Both the position numbers and the translations under genes were made by a program. Below are positions 30,547 to 41,021 of a stretch of 64,000 nucleotides of DNA, in pieces. How positions within the stretch are numbered: the stretch's first letter is position 1; each line of letters starts with the position of its first letter. This stretch comes from Bathynomus jamesi (lineage: Eukaryota > Arthropoda > Malacostraca > Isopoda > Cirolanidae), in assembly GCA_023014485.1 (NCBI GenBank), contig JAJOZX010012091.1, positions 49,160 through 113,159 on the forward strand. Reading direction: 5' to 3'. The notes beneath the pieces were generated by a model that did no database searches, was not told the origin of the DNA, and saw only the letters and a list, made by a program, of their open reading frames with translations.

Positions 30547-32651
30547 TCAATTCTTTGGCTCAAGTAGCCATAAAATGGCATAGATACGAGTATATATCTT
30601 TTTTTGAAGAGTGGGAACGGGCAGTTGGGGTTTAAAATGATGAATTAAATAACTTCGAATGTGTTTCATAATCAAGTCCTTTGGATAAGAATTGGAGCTA
30701 AAATAACATTGGGCAACACTGTGCTTTGCCTCAGGCATGTCTCTCTTAAGAGTCCAGCAATAGTCAGCCAGCATACTGGGGCTCCATTTGCCTTGGTAAC
30801 GGTTTTCCATGGCAGAAATATCCTGATGAAAACGCTCACCATGTTCGTCGCTTACCGCACCCAGGTTTTCCGGAAAAAAGTCCAAGTGAGAGTCCAAGAA
30901 ATGAACCTTTAATGACATATTGCACCCCATTGCTTGGTAAGACTTAAGAAGATCTCCTACTATTTCAGGATAGTTTTCGGCCTTGTGATTTCCCAAAAAA
31001 TTTGTGCAGACACTTTTGAAACTCTGCCACGCAGCTTTCTCAACTTCATTCAACTCTCCTTCAAATCTCTCATCTCTTAACAATTCTCTGATCTGAGGGC
31101 CTACAAAAATGCCTTCTTTAATTTTGGCATCACTGATCCGGGGAAACTTATTTCTCAAGTATGTGAATCCTGTTTGCGCTTTATCCATCGCTTTAACAAA
31201 GTTTTTCATAAGTCCAAGCTTGATATGCAAAGGAGGAAGGTACATTTTCTCAGGGTCAACAAGTGAACTATTCACAACATTTTTCTTGCCTGGAACAAGT
31301 GAGGTGCGTTTTGGCCAATCCTTCTTAACGTAGTGGTTTTGCTTGTCCCTACTGTCCCACTCACATAAAAAACAACAGTACTTGGTGTAACCTAGCTGCA
31401 ACCCTAGCAAAAGTGCAATGACCTTCAGATCTCCACAGATATTCCACTTATATTTCTGATACTGAAACTTTTCTAAAAGCAACTTCATGTTGTCGTATGA
31501 CTCTTTCATGTTTGCAGCATGTGCAATAGGTACAGAAGGAAATTTATTTCCGTTGTGAAGAAGGACTGCTTTCAAGCTGACTTTTGAGGAGTCAATGAAC
31601 AATCGCCACTCATCCACGTTATGTTCATGACCAAGAGCCCCCATGACTGAATTAACATCTTTACAAAACACAAGTCCATCTTCATGGGAGAACCATTCTT
31701 TGAATTCATCATGGCGGCTGCGGAAAAAAACAAACTTTAGTGTCACGTTGCAGTAGATTCCAACCCTTTAATCTTGAACCTAAAAGTTCAGCCTGCTTCT
31801 TAGATAATTTCAAATCACGAACTAGGTCATTTAGATCTCCTTGTGACAGTAAATGTGGTTCATTGGAGGAACAGGTAGCCTGGAATGTTGGATCAGAAAT
31901 GTCTTCATCTTTTTCCTCGTGATATGCTACAGCTACGTTTGATTCCTCATCACTTAAACTTACATGTTCAGGAGGATTTGGTACTGGAAGTTGAGCACTG
32001 TGGGGAACTGGTCTCATTGCAGACGGTAGATTAGGGTATTTCATAAGGCTCTTTGTTTTTGAAGTGATCCCCTTTGTTTTTACCAGGCAGAAATAGCAGT
32101 CTGTTGTGTGATCTTTGGGTTCCCTCCAAATCATTGGAATAACAAATGGCATGTGACGTGAACCGTTTAGCCATCCTGTAAGTAGTCTTACACATGTCAC
32201 ACAACAAATGTGAGGGGCCCAACTCTTGTCCTGATCGCCTACTTTACATCCGAAATAAAGTTCATAGCATTTTTTTACTAATGGTGTAAAGTTACGTTTC
32301 TGGGATTTTAAAGTTAGATCACCACATACATAACCATGGCCGTAACTACCTATGAGGTCACCGAGGTCCGGACCTCGGTAATTATTTCCTAAAAAAAAAA
32401 AAAGAGACTGAACCGTTCTCCGTGTATGAAACGCATATTACCGCTTTTCTTTTGAAAAGAGGGAGCGTCGAGCGTTTTGTGTTTTGTGTTTAGTGTATAG
32501 CTTGGGTTGTGTTTGTAGATGTCATTTTGGTCTGAATTTTGCTCGTCCCGCCGCGCTCGAAAAAAATCTGGACCTCACTAATTTCTAAACCATAGTTACG
32601 GCCCTGCACATAACAAAAGGAATTAGGATGATTCAGACAGTTCCGCGGCAT
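30547..32651 (-). pseudogene. Most complete copy of the ZAD-like zinc-finger family, with MITE insertion
   Basis: The ATG at 32651 opens MPRNCLNHPNSFCYV. A MITE at 32335-32606 interrupts the first CX2C pair; removing it and one target copy gives FCYVCGDLTLKSQKR in frame. Next come FGCKVGDQDKSWAPH, CCVTCVRLLTGW, PFVIPMIWREPKDH, CYFC, an acidic linker (SLSDEESNVAV) and LNDLVRDLKLSKKQAELLG. A one-base slip at a 7-A run (about 31720-31728) joins to SRHDEFKEWFSHEDGL. The C-terminal domain has VDEWRLFIDSSKVSLKAVLL, GYTKYCCFLCEWDSRDK, PPLHIKLGLMKNFVKA, LGNHKAENYPEI, KVHFLDSHLDFFPENLGA and HGERFHQDISAMENRYQGKW. The DSS, CX2C, HLD and HGERFHQD elements suggest a metal-dependent enzyme or degenerate transposase domain, but I cannot assign a reaction. 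About 620 residues, no intron. Confidence 0.72.
32335..32606. mobile_element. 272-bp hAT-type MITE splitting the zinc-finger gene
   Basis: The left end CATGGCCGTAACTA matches the inverted right end TAGTTACGGCCCTG (one mismatch). Flanks are TACATAAC (32327-32334) and CACATAAC (32607-32614), an 8-bp duplication with one difference. No transposase is encoded. Removing it restores the CYVC codons of the host gene. Confidence 0.9.
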
Positions 32652-32919
32652 TACAAAACATCTATATGAATACAACACTGGTGTAAAATTAACAAGAAGC
32701 AACAGACACTAGCTGTTAACACTGTGACATTTACAAGCAGAGACTGACTTGGAGCTGCTCTACACACAGAAACTAGGCTCATGTCTGAACAGGTACAAAC
32801 ATGTTTCAACCTGCACAGTCTGCTGCTCCGACCAAATTTATCCTGCCAGCATTATCAGAACTTTCTCCCCAAAGGAATAAACTGTACTAATTTTAGAGAA
32901 AAATTAATACAACATATAC

Positions 32920-33477
32920 AGGGCTATTCAAAATGATTCATCCGATTTCAACTGAGAATACTTCCGTACCTATCAACTGGGCATACACCACATGAAAGAG
33001 GAAATCTCCGAGTTTTACAAGATCACCGCGAGAGGGCTCCAAAGTCACGCCGTGGCCTAGCCTAGCAACAAACAGTCAGTGTGAAAATGGCGTCCGCACA
33101 GCAGAAGGCGTTTTGTGTGTTGCAGTTTTCGAGCTGTAAATCGGTAGGTCGCCGGATCTTACACCGTGGTGACTTCTTCCTTTGGGGGTACGTTAAGGAT
33201 ACTGTGTACGTGCCACCGTTGCCCACATCTTTGGATGAGCTCCGAACTCGCATTGTTACTGCCGTAGAGTCAGTGACAACGGACATGCTGGAGCGAGTAT
33301 GGGAGGAATTCGACTATCGTGTCGACGTTGCTCGTGTAAGTCACATAGAGCATTTATGAGGTGAGAGACAAAATTTGGAGTGTTTTTCTTTTGGTTGATG
33401 TATCACAAATCACTCTGTATTTGTAACATTAAAAAATATTCTCATTTGAAATCAGGTGAATCATTTTAATAGCCCTG
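32920..33477 (+). mobile_element. 558-bp mariner derivative with fused N- and C-termini
   Basis: The ends read CAGGGCTATTCAAAATGATT and, inverted, AATCATTTTAATAGCCCTG, flanked by TA at 32918-32919 and 33478-33479. Inside, the plus-strand frame 33087-33359 joins a transposase start (MASAQQKAFCVLQFSSCKSV) directly to a transposase end (DFFLWGYVKDTVYVPPLPTS, LRTRIVTAVES), so the whole catalytic centre is deleted in frame. Non-autonomous. Confidence 0.88.
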
Positions 33478-33769
33478 TACTATATTAATATTAATATATT
33501 TTAATATAGTTATATTAATTAATATAATATATTTATTTATTTTTATAATGTTTTATATTATAATATTGTTATATACTTATATGTTATTATTTTTTTATCC
33601 GGTGATCATGCTAAATGAGGAAAAAATGAACATAGCATCACAAGTAAACTAAACCTGATAGAAAAAATCTGATTTCATATTTAGATTCAGCATGAAAAAG
33701 TACACTTAGAACACCCATCAAAACCCTTGTGACAAAATTGTTGTTGACCAGTGTAATCAATTAAAAACA

Positions 33770-34193
33770 CATCTCAGAATGAAAAAAATAACCAGAACAG
33801 ATCTTGAACACACGGACACGGGGTCAATAAGGGTTTTAAAAGAATTAACTTTAAAGCGAAAAGGAACATCTCTGAAAACATGTGTACCTAGACCGGTGAA
33901 AGTTTTCTTACAGTATACGATACGGAAGTTTTAAAATTATTATTAGTTCTACGAATATTTATGTCCAAGAAAGCTAACTGGGCATTCTGCTTCACTTTAT
34001 AAATTTAATGGTAAGATGTTTGAAGTTTAACTAACTCAAAAATTGGTCAACCTGAGAAGGGTGTTGGAATAAGAAAAAGGTGTCATGTACATATCTATCG
34101 TAAAAAACTGGTTTAAAGGAAATGGGGCAGTCATGAAGCCAGCGAGCATCATGAAAAGAACGGAAGGCGTTTGCGAATATATATGGAATAGCA
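33770..34193 (-). pseudogene. Penelope reverse transcriptase fragment, left half of a head-to-head pair
   Basis: The minus strand encodes SFHDARWLHDCPISFKPVFY and DRYVHDTFFLFQ (catalytic Asp-Asp now His-Asp), then, after frameshifts, QLAFLDINIRRTNNNFKTSV and a run resembling the region after it in the partner. It points away from a plus-strand copy that starts within a few bases. It belongs to a second Penelope family, distinct from the ones at 28 and 63 kb. Confidence 0.75.
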
Positions 34194-34640
34194 ATGGGTG
34201 GTGGTCCAGTGGGACCCATCTTAGTAAATGCATTCCTCTGCTACCACGAAAAGAAGTGGCTGGAACAATGCCCTATAGAGTTTAAGCCTATTTTTTATAG
34301 AAGATATGTTGATGACACATTTATGCTTTTTGATAGTCAAGATCAGGTAGTCATTTTCAACATATTTGAATTCACAACATGCAAACATCAGGTTTACAGT
34401 AGATAAAGAAATTGATGACACGCTAAGTTTTCTTGATATTTCAATATCAAAGAGAAATAATAACTTTCACACTTCGGTATACAGAAAACCTACATACAGT
34501 ATACAGGATTGGGTACTAATTATTTTAGTTATATTCCCTTTAAATATAAAGTAAATTCAATTAAAATCTTTGGCCACAGAGCATACCATCTCCGCTCGAA
34601 TTGGCTATCCTTTGATAAAGAAATAAATTATTTATATAAA
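34194..34640 (+). pseudogene. Penelope reverse transcriptase fragment, right half of a head-to-head pair
   Basis: The plus strand encodes GGGPVGPILVNAFLCYHEKK, FKPIFYRRYVDDTFMLFDS with the catalytic YVDD intact, then after a frameshift HANIRFTVDKEIDDTLSFLD and ISKRNNNFHTSVYRKPT. It is a diverged relative of the left half (PISFKPVFYDRYV against PIEFKPIFYRRYV), not an exact inverted duplication. The GIY-YIG part is missing. Confidence 0.8.
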
Positions 34641-34929
34641 TTTTTTGTAATAACTAATGCTCCCCCCACGTCGCTATTATAAGAATGTCAAACAGTTTTA
34701 CAAATACTTTTACAAATACAAACACAAATACCAGTCACTGTTCAAGTAAGAACTGACTAAATTTCACAAAGCAACCTAAATGTGAACTCTGTTCCAGGGT
34801 AACCAACAGCCCCACACACAATTATGTACTGTATAATATATATTGCCAAAGATAAGGGTCTTGTAGATAACCAACAAAGCTATAATACCAATATTTTTAT
34901 TTTTAAATATTCAACAATGAAAGCTAGGA

Positions 34930-35127
34930 CAAAATGTTATAGGAATTTGTATAACTATTTGCAAAAGTATTTTTAAAGTATTTCAAAAGTATTTGGAAGT
35001 TTTAAATACTTTCCAAAATATTTCAAATACAAACACTTTTGAGTGGAAATCTCCAAATACAAATACTTTCCAAAGGTATTTAAAATACCTTCAAATATAA
35101 GTACAAGAGTATTTGACCCCATCCCTG
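34930..35127. mobile_element. Probable hAT-type MITE end (CAGGGATGGGGTCAAATACT)
   Basis: The right end at 35108-35127 is the inverse of CAGGGATGGGGTCAAATACT, a form common at hAT MITE termini. The interior is filled with alternating AAGTATTTG and CAAATACTT words in both orientations. I cannot find the left terminus. It directly precedes the exon at 35128. Confidence 0.45.
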
Positions 35128-35985
35128 GCAGGAACAAGCCGAGAAGAGAATGTGAAAAATATCGTAAAGCCATAAGAAAAGAGGAGGGTAAATCGTTTGA
35201 ATTGGTGGAATGCTATTTATGTGGATGGTCGCAAAGATGCAACAATGGTGACAGTTGAAGTGAATGGCAAATATTACAGAAGAACCTGGTAAGATTTAAA
35301 ATTTTGATCTTTATTTTGCATTTTGTAACAGATATTACTCAAAATATTTATTAAGATGAATTTTGGATATAGAAATTGGAAAATAGATATAAACCCTGAA
35401 ATATTTAAAAAATTCTCTCTAATTTCTGAATACTATTTCAGGTGATTTCTACCTCTCACATGTGAGTCCAAGTAATGGCAAGGGATTGACTATTGCAACA
35501 GATATATACAAGGCCCTCAAAGACACTGAATTACAAACCAAACTTGCCATGATAGGATCTGATGGGACTAATACAATGACCAGTTCAAATGGTGGAGCTA
35601 TCAGATGCCTGGAAGAACTGCTTGGTAGACCTTTGCAGTGGAGCATTTGCCTACTACACTGTAATGAGCTCCCGCTTCATCACGTCTTTGTTAGAATCCT
35701 CAGATTTTATACATCTCAAAGGAAGCCTTCCAAAGTTCTGGTCACACTTGCAGTTTCGTATCTTGGTCTATTTTCCAAGTTGGTTTCAGATCAAGAAGGA
35801 GTATCGATGCACAGATGGTGCTAAGAACTTTTATGATATGCTCCAATAGATCCTGAAATTTTTTCACAAGGAAGCCAGGGAGATAGCCCTAAAAATCCTC
35901 TACCGAAATGCATACTATGCTCACCCTGAGAATGTATTAATTGCCATGCTTGCTGATTCAGACCCACAAATCCGCAGTTAACAAG
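35128..35985 (+). pseudogene. Decayed two-exon gene related to the hAT-like DDE family
   Basis: The first exon (to 35288) has VNRLNWWNAIYVDGRKDAT and, after a frameshift, ANITEEP. An intron at 35289-35441 (CTG/GTAAGA to TATTTCAG/GT, 153 bp) splices in frame to GDFYLSHVSPSNGKGLTIAT. The second exon has MIGSDGTNTMTSSNGGAIRC, LEELLGRPLQWSICLLHCNE and LPLHHVF, then frameshifted pieces LKGSLPKFWSHLQF and IALKILYRNAYYAHPEN up to 35985. The GSDGTNTM and LLHCNELPLHH motifs parallel FDTTASNT and ACRHHIYEIV of the DDE family at 25-27 kb. I infer a common origin. The function is unknown and the copy is broken. Confidence 0.6.
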
Positions 35986-37180
35986 GTACTTTTGGTTAGA
36001 TGATTATCTTTTATTACTTTGTTTAATGAGTGATACTTTAGATTAATCTTGAGTTGATTTGTAATATTTTCTGTAGAAAATTGTACATACTGTATTTACC
36101 ACAAACTGTCTAAAGAATTTACTAAAAAAAGGCTGAAAATTGCAATTTTTGGCGGAAAATAATATAAATATGGATTTTTTTATGCATTATTGAGCCTGCA
36201 GCCCTCTGCAAATGTTTTAATCTGCTTCAGAGGTAAAAAATACATCAAACAGTTTTTAAATTGTCTTTCTATCATGTCCAGAACCCGAGATAAGTCACTG
36301 GGTTCAAATTTTGGTCACTCGCACATGCAATTTGTATAAATTGGCTGGTAGCAGTCACAGTTGCAACCACCCAAAATCAGTTTTAAAGTTTAATCCTGGA
36401 CAAAAGACAACTATCTAGATCCCCTCAATTTTGATCCTGACACTTTTGATTTTTTCACTCCACCCTATTATTCAAGATCAAGGAGAACTGGATCACACAC
36501 ACTTTGCTATAAACTAATATAATAAATATAAAAATTGGATTGGTTGGATTTCAATTTGATGAAGTTTGTTATGACTGCCAAAAGAGAGAGAGGTTTTAAT
36601 TTTAGCCATACGAGAAAAAAATATATATAAAAAGTAATGATCTTAAAAAATCGCTACCGTCGATTTTCGAAAGAGGATTTGGGGTAATCCTTTAACACAA
36701 AAACACTTTTTTCATTCGAGTCTTGAAGAGTGAATTCGCAGTACCTATGCAAAATAAGGATACAGCAAAACCTAAACTGGTTTATTTGGAATTTATTTAC
36801 AGTCACTGAAGTTTTCAAGAACCATGGAAAACTTCAAGCAAAGGATGGTAAGTTGTTCCGCCATTCTATTCATAACAACAATACTGAATTTCTTTCTCTA
36901 GTGGTAGTACTTTGTTCAAACACAGACTGTCAGAAACTTCCGAAAAAAAATGTATAGTTCCAACTGTCACCCTCACTTCAAATATAACACTTCATAGACT
37001 AGATCTTCATACTTACACCCTTCCTTTTTATGATCCCTGGGTGGTGGAGTTGGCCAGGCCACTCAACCTGTTTCTGCTCTGGCTCGATAACCCTCAGGGT
37101 ATACTCACCCCAATGTAGTGGGGAAATAGCCTCCTGAATGTTACCTTTTATCGGAATTGTTAATGGCAAAACAAGACATT
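35986..37180. other. Non-coding AT-rich interval
   Basis: I find no supported frame, inverted repeat or RNA. A GC-richer patch at about 37030-37130 has no recognisable identity. The interval ends in the left target duplication of the second I-type LINE. Confidence 0.55.
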
Positions 37181-37385
37181 ATACTTGGTATTTTTTTTTT
37201 TTTGTATTGGGGCGTTACCGCCACTTCCCGCTATATGGTAGCGGATATCATGCGAGGCGGAATACGAGAAAGAGAAACGGAGACGGAGAAAAGGCACTAG
37301 AAAAGGGAGAACAGCGGACTACAGGTGAGAAGTCACCTATAGCTCAGATAGGATGCGAGATTGGGAGAGGAAGAGGAAAAGACGG

Positions 37386-40300
37386 TCAAGCGAGAAGAGG
37401 GGCTCTCAGCGAGCATAAGGCGTAACGTTCGGGGAGGGGGAAATCAGAAAGGAACGGGAAGGCGCGACGACGTACTGACGACAGGGTGGGGCATTCCACA
37501 AGGATGTGAGAGACGGTGAGGGGCGACTGGCAGGAGGCGCAACGAGGAGCCTCCTGCCGGAACATAAGATAGCCGTGCGTGAGGCGCGTATGGCCGATGC
37601 GAAGCCGCGCAAAGGACGACCTCTTTGTGTCTGGAGCGGTGGAAAGAGGGCACCCAATATGACAGACGAGGGCGGATGGACCAGAGTTTATTTCCGGTGG
37701 CATCGTCCCAGGACTGTTGCCACATGCGGTCGTAAAAGGAACGAAAGACCTGCACATAGTCTGAGAAGGGAAGCGGGCGGGGGAGGGGAGGCAGCGAGGC
37801 GGCGGACCGGGCTATGCGGTCCGCCGCCTCATTACCGGAAACACCAACATGGGCGGGAACCCAGCAGAAGGTGACCCGGATCCGGTGAACGGTGTGCAGG
37901 ACATGGTACTCCTGTTGAATAAGGCGTACGAGGGGGTCCGGGGAATCATAGCGCTCGAGCGCCTGAAGGGCGCTCAGCGAGTCCGAAAAAATGGTACAGG
38001 AGGACCGCGAACAACCCGATACCAGACGGAGGGCTTCCAGAAGGGCAAAGAGCTCCGCGGAAAAGATGGAGGCCTGAACCGGCAGGGGGATACCCCGGGG
38101 TAGGTGACAATGACGGAGAGAAGACGGCGGCCGCGACACCTGCAGGGAGCGCGAGCCGTCGGTGTAGACGGGAACGTCGTCCGAATGGACGGGAATGGCC
38201 AGAAAAGAAGACCGGAGGACGGCAGGAAGAGACTCCTTACGCAGGCCACGGAGCGCCTGGCAACGGCAGATAGGGGTGGTCCGCCAGGGGGCGACAGATC
38301 GAAGGAGAACGGCAGAATAGAGGGTGGGGGGATCCCCAGGGACGAGAAAATCTCGGCCAGAGAGGCAGCGAAATGCCACGTGTCAGGCCGGGTAGCGCCT
38401 GGGAGATCGCGGAGAAGAGTAGGGACATCGGAAGGCGGCAGATGCGAAGGTAACACTTCGCCATGAGAAGGCCCCGGCGAAGGGGCAGGGGGGGTGTCCA
38501 CAGTCCACCTGAAGACTAGCGACAGGGGACGAGCGGAAGGCACCCGACGCCAGGCGAAGGCCACGGTGGAGAAGAGATCCAGCATACGGAGTGCCGGAGA
38601 GGAGGCGGAGCTGTAGACCACACAGCCGTAGTCGACACGGGATTGCACCAGGGAGGTGTACAGGCGCAGCAGAGTACGCCTGTCCGCCCCCCAGGTCGTG
38701 TGGGACAGATGACCCAAAAGGGAGAGGGTGCGGCGAGATGTTTGCCGCAACCGCCTAAGGTGTGGAACCCAACCGAAAAATCCGTCGAGGGTCATACCCA
38801 GGAATCTAACGGATGGGACGAGGGGAAGAGGAGTGCCGGCAAGGGTAAGGGCGAAGGTATGCGACAGACGGAGGCGCCGAGGACGGAAAAGCATACTGGA
38901 AGACTTAGAGGTGAGAAAGCATAGCCAACCGAGGACGCCCAGCGAACCACCGCGTTGATGGCTAGCTGGAGCCGACGTTCAGCCAAAGACGGAGGCGGCC
39001 AGAGCAATAGATAGCCAAGTCATCGGCATAGAGGGAGCTACGAACGGATGTAGGCAGGACCGTAGCGACTGTGTTCATCACGAGTGAGAAACACAAGACG
39101 CTAAGGACACTACCCTGAGGGACACCCTCCTCCAACGGAAAGCGGTCAGAGAGGGCAGAACCGATGCGGACGCGGAAAGAACGGGCGGACAAGAAGTTAT
39201 AAATAAAGGAAGGGAGAAAGCCTACGAAACCCAGGGAGCGTAAGCAGTCGAAGACCGCGCTCCGCCGGTAGTATCGTAGGCTTCTGGAGGTCGAAAAACG
39301 GCGAGTACAAATTGACGCCGGGAGAAAGCCTCCTGCACGTCATGGCTAAGGAGAAGGAGGGGGTCGGTGGTAGACCGGAAGCGCCGGAAACCAGCCTGGG
39401 TAGCAGGGTACTGGTCACTCGCCTCCAAGGTAAAGGACAGCCGCGAGGCGACCATCGCCTCCATCACCTTGCAGGCACAGCATGTTATGGAAATGGGGCG
39501 ATAGTTCGACGGGAGTGAGGGGTCTTTATCGGGCTTCGGGATGGGACGACGATGGACTCACGCCATCGGTCCGGAATGAACCCTCCAACCAAATCCGGTT
39601 ATAGAGGTCCAGTAGAAAGCTGAGAGCAGAGGGGTGGAGATGCCGTACAAGTCATAGGGATATTATCGGGGCCGGGGGCGGAGGAGCGTCGGGGGCGGAG
39701 GGCCTCCCGAAGCTCTGTCATGTGGAAGAGGTGATTATAGGGGTCATCCCTATGAGGTGGAAATTCCGGTGGGTCGCGGCGGGAGTGGGGGGAATCGGAA
39801 CTGGAGATGGCTGCAAAGTGCGCCGCGAGTGCGTTCGCGACGGCCTCCGGATCGGACACGAACTCGTCGTCCCCGACCCGAAGCACCGGGGGTCGAGGGG
39901 GGACACGGGTCCCCTCAAAGCTACGCACCTTGCGCCAAACAGTCGTGGGGGCAGTCGAGGAGGAGATCCCGGACACGTAACTCCCAGGAGGTACGCCGGG
40001 CCAGTTTCAGGACCCGACGGGCCACTGCCTTCAGGCGCTGAAATTCTATCTTGTGCTCCAGCTGGCGGGTCCGGTAGAAGCGGCGGCCGGCACGGCGCCG
40101 CTCCTGAACGGCATGGGAGCACTCTGGGGTCCACCATGGGACGCTTCGCGGCCTGGGGGAGCCAGAGGTACGGGGGATGCAACTGGCGGCAGCCGAGAGG
40201 ATCTTACTCTCGAGGAAGGCGAGGGCCTCATTGACGGAGGGAAAGGCAGGAATTGATGGCGAGATCGCCGTGCCCCTCGCGTATGAGGCCCAGTCTGCTC

Positions 40301-40985
40301 GGGCGAACAGCCAGCGCGGGCGGACAGAGGTGGGGGGAGGAGACGGGTCGGGGTAAGACACACTGGGAAATGGTCACTGCCGGAAGAATCCGGCAGGACC
40401 TCCCAGGTGAACTCCGTCACGATTTCGAGGGAAACCAGGGAAAGGTCGATACAGGTGAAACTGTCGTGGGCCGAGTGAAGGCAGGTTGGGGAGCCATCGT
40501 TCAGAAAGGTGAACTCGAGCTCGTCCATAAGGGAGAGAAGGGTCCCGGAGAGAAAGGTGGAGCAAACGTCCCCCAGGCCGGGTCCCGACTGTTGAAGTCC
40601 CCGAGAATCAGAAAAGGGCGGGGAAGCTGAAGAATTAGGTCACGGAGAGAATCGGGTGGAGGGCGTACGTTAGGGGAGAGGTAAAGAGAGCAGACCGTGA
40701 GCTGGCGCCCCAAGGAAAGGCGCACGGCCACAGCTTGCAGGACTGTACGGAGCGGGAGGGGGCGGAAAGGGACGGAGCGGTGCACGAAGACCGCGGCGCC
40801 CCCCCTCCCCGCCCCATCGAGAGGCGGGGAAGGGAGCCCGCAGTAACCGGACACTCGAGGGAGGGAACGGGATCCCAGAATCGTCTCCTGAAGGCAGAAA
40901 CACGCCGGACACCTGGAGGCCAGGAGAGAGGAGAGACTCTCGAGGCCTACCAGGAGCCCGCGGATGTTCCACTGCAGGAGCGAGG
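37386..40985 (-). pseudogene. LINE copy 2 ORF2: endonuclease, RT, RNase H (frameshifted)
   Basis: From about 40985: FCLQETILGSRSLPRVSGYC, LILGDFNSRDPAW (40600) and SGSDHFPVCL give the endonuclease. SSAPGPDNIP (39680), a QAGFRRFRSTTDPLLLL segment (39400), EGVPQGSVLSVLC (39110) and LYADDLAIYC (39015) give the reverse transcriptase. LSHTTWGADRRTLLRLYTSL (38700) is the empty-site counterpart of the mariner insertion in copy 1. PVYTDGSRS, AELFALLEAL, FSDSLSALQALERYD and AHVGVSGNEAADRIARS (38200-37800) form RNase H. The C-terminal finger is CASCQSPLTVSHILVECP (37520). At least six frameshifts are needed to connect these. It is a dead copy. Confidence 0.88.
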
Positions 40986-41021
40986 TATAGGGAGGGGTAG
41001 GAAGGTCAGCGTAAAGGATGG

